Shown: positions 61,523-64,000 of the stretch, piece after piece
How the letters are laid out: every line of letters starts with the position of its first letter
How positions within the stretch are numbered: the first letter of the stretch is position 1
NCBI RefSeq assembly: GCF_001485575.1
Contig: NZ_BCNB01000006.1
Span: 2,728,001 to 2,792,000, forward strand
Direction: 5' to 3'
Length of the DNA: 64,000 nt
DNA from: Haloarcula sp. CBA1127
GTDB taxonomy: Archaea > Halobacteriota > Halobacteria > Halobacteriales > Haloarculaceae
Position numbers and translations under genes: made by a program
Notes under the pieces: model-generated
Databases searched by the model: none
What the model was told of the DNA's origin: nothing
Seen by the model: the letters and a program-made list of their open reading frames with translations, nothing else

Positions 61523-62506
61523 TTATTCTGTCAGTTGTCCGACAATCGCTGCTTCCGTGTCCCGGTCCGGTCCGAACTCCCGGCCGATTCGGTCGTTCTC
61601 CCGATGCTCGGCGACAGTCACGGCCAGCGCCGTCTCGTGGGGCGTCGACGACCAGCCCAGGTCGCGGAGCTTTGCCGTCGACAACAGATGCGGCGAGTCA
61701 CGGTAGATGGGGAAGTCGTCGGGGGCAAGCCCCGCCGCCGCGAGTTCACGCTCGCCGACGCCGACGGTCTCGACGGACGTGTCGTGTACGCCGGCGAGCA
61801 GGTCGACCCACTCCCGGAGCGTCGGCGCGTGCTCGTCACCGACGTTGTAGGCCTCGCCGGCCGTTCCTCGTTCCGCGACGAGTCTGAGCGCGCTGGCCAC
61901 GTCCTCGACGTAGGCCATCTGCCACAGGCTGAGGCCGTCGCTGGGAACGACGATCCGGTCGTACTCGGCCACGCGGTCAACCCAGTAGGCGAACCGCTCG
62001 GTGTAGTCGTAGGGACCGTACACGACGGTCGGCCGGACGCTCATCGCCCGCACGCCGTCCTCCGCGGCGGCGAACACTTCACGGTCGCCTTCGGCCTTCC
62101 GCGGCCCGTAGGTCTCCGCGCTGTCGGTTGTAGCCTGCTCGGCAGTACAGCCTGCAAGCGGCGTCTCCCCCTCCCGCTTGGGCGTCCGTTCGGCGCCGTA
62201 GGCCGCGCCGCTTGAGATATACACGTACGCGTCGACATCGGCAAACACGTCGGTCGCCACCCGGACATCCTCCGGGAAGTATGCCACACAGTCGACGACC
62301 ACGTCCGGGTCGACCTGCTTGCGAGCGGTTTCGAGTGTGTCCCGCTCGTTCCGGTCGCCCTTGATGTGAGCGACATCGGAGTTCGCGAACGGATTCGAGC
62401 GCTGGCCGCGGGTGAGCATCGTCACGTCGTAGCCCGCGTCGCGGAACTCGGTGACTGTGTGCCGGCCGATGAACCGACCGCCGCCGATGACGAGGACACT
62501 GTCCAT
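61523..62506 (-). CDS. NAD-dependent epimerase/dehydratase (SDR family)
   Basis: The 327-residue product has VLVIGGGRFIGRHTVTEF (N-terminal dinucleotide loop G-x2-x-F-I-G), VVDCVAYFPEDVR, SSGAAYGAERTPK (catalytic Ser), TYGPRKAEGDREVF (Y-x3-K) and the C-terminal MAYVEDVASALRLVAERG. It belongs to the extended SDR family of NDP-sugar epimerases. Substrate unreadable; possibly linked with sugar modification of the surface. It stands 114 bp upstream of egsA in the same direction. Confidence 0.88.
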   Translation of the reverse strand: MDSVLVIGGGRFIGRHTVTEFRDAGYDVTMLTRGQRSNPFANSDVAHIKGDRNERDTLETARKQVDPDVVVDCVAYFPEDVRVATDVFADVDAYVYISSGAAYGAERTPKREGETPLAGCTAEQATTDSAETYGPRKAEGDREVFAAAEDGVRAMSVRPTVVYGPYDYTERFAYWVDRVAEYDRIVVPSDGLSLWQMAYVEDVASALRLVAERGTAGEAYNVGDEHAPTLREWVDLLAGVHDTSVETVGVGERELAAAGLAPDDFPIYRDSPHLLSTAKLRDLGWSSTPHETALAVTVAEHRENDRIGREFGPDRDTEAAIVGQLTE

Positions 62507-62678
62507 ACGCTGTGCTCGAACGGGACCAGCAAAACAGTGTGGCTCACCGCCAGCGTCTGCCGCGGTCCGACAGTTGACACCGAGTGTTTACCGAGGTGGC
62601 ATGACGACCGACACCCCATCAGCAGAACGGGCGATAGAGTCGGCAATGTACGGTGCAAGACGACATCTCAGGGGGCGG

Positions 62679-62688
62679 ATATTTTTAC
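62679..62688 (+). promoter_or_regulatory. TATA box of pilin gene
   Basis: ATATTTTTAC at 62679-62688 is 24-33 bp before GTG 62712, the spacing for a leaderless transcript. It argues for GTG 62712 as the start rather than an ATG 111 bp upstream, which would lie before this box. Confidence 0.6.
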
Positions 62689-62711
62689 GTAGTCGGGCAG
62701 TAACAGATGCA

Positions 62712-63272
62712 GTGACAGGTAAGTTGCGTGCTGTCTCTTCAGTTATTTCGGTTATCCTCCTCGTGGCGGTAACTGTCGTTCTCGCAGCAGTGCTGTCAGT
62801 GGCGACGCTCGGCCTCGCGGAGAAACTGGATGACACAGCGCCTGTGATCGGCCAATCGGGCGGTGAGTTCACCGCACAGGATGGAGTCGACGGGGGCATC
62901 GTCCGTATCACGCACGTTGCTGGAGATGTCGTCCGTGTCTCGGATATCGAAGTGGCAGTCAGCGCCGACTGTAGCGGTGACGGAACTGAAAAACACGGAC
63001 GGTTAGTCAACCTCCCGGCGAAATCCGGTGACCGGCCACAGAGTGACAACATCGAGGGCGACGATATCTTCGACGAGAGCACTGGTTCGCTCACGGAGCG
63101 CGGTGCTGATGATACCGGGGCTCTGGTTACAGACGAGTTCCGTCCCGGAGATGTGATCGTCTTCCGGATAGCGGGCGGGGACTGTGACTTGCAGCCGGGC
63201 GATACAGTGACCGTCCGAGTCGTGCACACCCCGTCAAACGCGGTTATTATCCAGCAGCAACTAACTGCGTGA
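62712..63272 (+). CDS. Archaeal type IV pilin-like protein
   Basis: From GTG 62712 the 186-residue product begins MTGKLRAVSSVISVILLVAV..., a short basic leader, an A-V prepilin cleavage site and a hydrophobic helix (about 7-35), the pattern of haloarchaeal pilins whose leader is processed by PibD. Normally the motif is AVSPVIGVIL; here it is AVSSVISVIL, with Ser for Pro and for Gly. The exported domain has ITHVAGDVVRVSDIEVAV, EFRPGDVIVFRIAGGDC and two Cys, possibly bonded. Start chosen from the TATA box. Function: adhesion or surface structure, by family. Confidence 0.8.
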   Translation: MTGKLRAVSSVISVILLVAVTVVLAAVLSVATLGLAEKLDDTAPVIGQSGGEFTAQDGVDGGIVRITHVAGDVVRVSDIEVAVSADCSGDGTEKHGRLVNLPAKSGDRPQSDNIEGDDIFDESTGSLTERGADDTGALVTDEFRPGDVIVFRIAGGDCDLQPGDTVTVRVVHTPSNAVIIQQQLTA

Positions 63273-63385
63273 CTCGACAGGTACGCTGTGTCCCGATATC
63301 GATCTGCCACTGCGCAAAACCGGCAGCCATTTTTAACGAACGGCGCGGCGGAAAAAACGAACGAGGCGTGCCCTCGTATCTGTGA

Positions 63386-64000
63386 TCAGTTGCCGGCCGT
63401 CGCGTTCGTTACGTTCGTCGAGAACCCAGTATCGGCGCTGGAAGTGTTTCCGCCGCTGCTCCGGCCAGTCTGCAGGATGATGGGTGTTCCATCATCGTCA
63501 GTCGCCAGAATGACCTTGTCCGAATCGTCGATGCTCTGGACGTACTGCTGTTTCAGCACGACCGGGTTGTCCCGAAGCGCCTCACCGCGAATCTCGATAA
63601 CTCGGGCGTCGGCCTCGGCCTGAATCTCCTGCCGTTCCTTGTCGCGTCGGGCCTGTTGAATCTCGAATTTCTTCTCTTCGACGCGTTGTTTTGCGATTTC
63701 CTTGTCGTTGAGCGCCTGATCGTACGAGTCCGGGAGGTCGACGGTACGAACCTGGACCTCTTCGAGGACGAGCGCTTCGTCCTCAAATGCGGATTCAAGT
63801 TTCTGCTGTGCCGCATCGCCGAGTCGCTCGCGGCCGTCGTTGGTGTATATCTCGCTCGTCTGGATACCGGCGGCCTCATCACGGAGCTGCGACCGGACGG
63901 ACGGTCGGATAAGTCGCTCCTCCGCCTGGCCGACGGTCCGCCATTCGGTGACGAACCCCGACGCGTCTGTTTCTTCGATCTTGTACCGGACGGTGATGTC
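63386..64000 (-). CDS. Band 7/SPFH domain protein (N-terminal part beyond window)
   Basis: The C-terminal 204 residues are visible, ending at TGA 63386-63388. DITVRYKIEETDASGFVTEW is inside the SPFH domain, SQLRDEAAGIQTSEIYTNDG and SAFEDEALVLEEVQVRTVDLPD end it, then a long coiled coil (IAKQRVEEKKFEIQQARRDK..., EIQAEADARVIEIRGEA) and a Ser/Thr/Gly-rich tail. SPFH proteins form membrane rings that organise lipids or proteases, like prohibitin and HflC. The N-terminal anchor is cut off by the window edge. Confidence 0.88.
   Translation of the reverse strand, partial: DITVRYKIEETDASGFVTEWRTVGQAEERLIRPSVRSQLRDEAAGIQTSEIYTNDGRERLGDAAQQKLESAFEDEALVLEEVQVRTVDLPDSYDQALNDKEIAKQRVEEKKFEIQQARRDKERQEIQAEADARVIEIRGEALRDNPVVLKQQYVQSIDDSDKVILATDDDGTPIILQTGRSSGGNTSSADTGFSTNVTNATAGN

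Noticed and set aside
1..64000. CRISPR array, tRNA, rRNA or prophage genes
   Set aside because: No evenly spaced direct repeats with unique spacers, no T-loop GTTCRANNC in a cloverleaf context, no integrase, terminase or transposase frame was found by reading.

Overview
The window is a gene-dense stretch of a halophilic archaeon's chromosome. The evidence is high GC, strongly acidic predicted proteins, archaea-only genes (transcript-cleavage factor TFS, archaeal NAC, TrmI, glycerol-1-phosphate dehydrogenase, Tfx, XPB helicase, archaeal pilin), haloarchaeal fusions (FolC-FolP, PurN-PurH) and TATA-like boxes 22-35 bp before many start codons, the pattern expected of leaderless transcripts. The gene set resembles Haloarcula, but that genus call is inference. 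I see no rRNA, tRNA, CRISPR array, complete insertion sequence or prophage.

Layout. 1-6.7 kb: 5'-truncated-by-window pterin pyrophosphokinase (mptE), trehalose-6-phosphate synthase, a lipoprotein, a bactofilin-like polymer protein, and a two-gene operon best read as the D-glutamate pathway DgcN-DgcA. 6.8-14 kb: a Bat-type regulator divergent from dgcN, an IclR regulator divergent from an NhaC-type transporter, then a small TRAM-like protein, an ornithine cyclodeaminase-like enzyme, a nucleoside hydrolase and an M24-fold protein that has lost most metal ligands. 14-26 kb: a GH13 alpha-glucosidase with a candidate palindromic operator, a creatininase-family protein, small membrane proteins, TFS, the NAC-TrmI pair, an AEC transporter, two lipoproteins, a PUA protein and a NYN-domain protein.

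26.9-37.2 kb holds the succinylase route to lysine: dapA-dapB, a 43-residue zinc-ribbon microprotein, dapD, then an unrelated block of about 5 kb (membrane protein, beta-helix protein, aldehyde dehydrogenase, Tfx regulator), then lysA-dapE. No dapF is present. 37-47 kb: phosphoribosyltransferase, MFS carrier, purB, zinc alcohol dehydrogenase, purN-purH fusion, formate/nitrite-type channel, and two membrane proteins. A short, almost wholly palindromic MITE-like element lies at 46955-47042.

47-64 kb: a lipoprotein, the 814-residue FolC-DHPS fusion (same folate pathway as mptE at the left edge), a globin-coupled HemAT-type transducer, a methyltransferase, XPB helicase, a second NhaC-type transporter, a GT4 glycosyltransferase, an S9 peptidase, a NUDIX-fold protein with a broken NUDIX box, egsA (archaeal lipid backbone), a nucleoside-sugar-type epimerase, a pilin-like protein, and an incomplete band 7/SPFH protein at the right edge.

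Most of the window is ordinary core genome. The parts that most deserve a second look are the DgcN-DgcA operon with its neighbours, the transporter/IclR intergenic region with repeated half-sites, the interrupted lysine cluster without dapF, and the small proteins and palindromes lying between genes.
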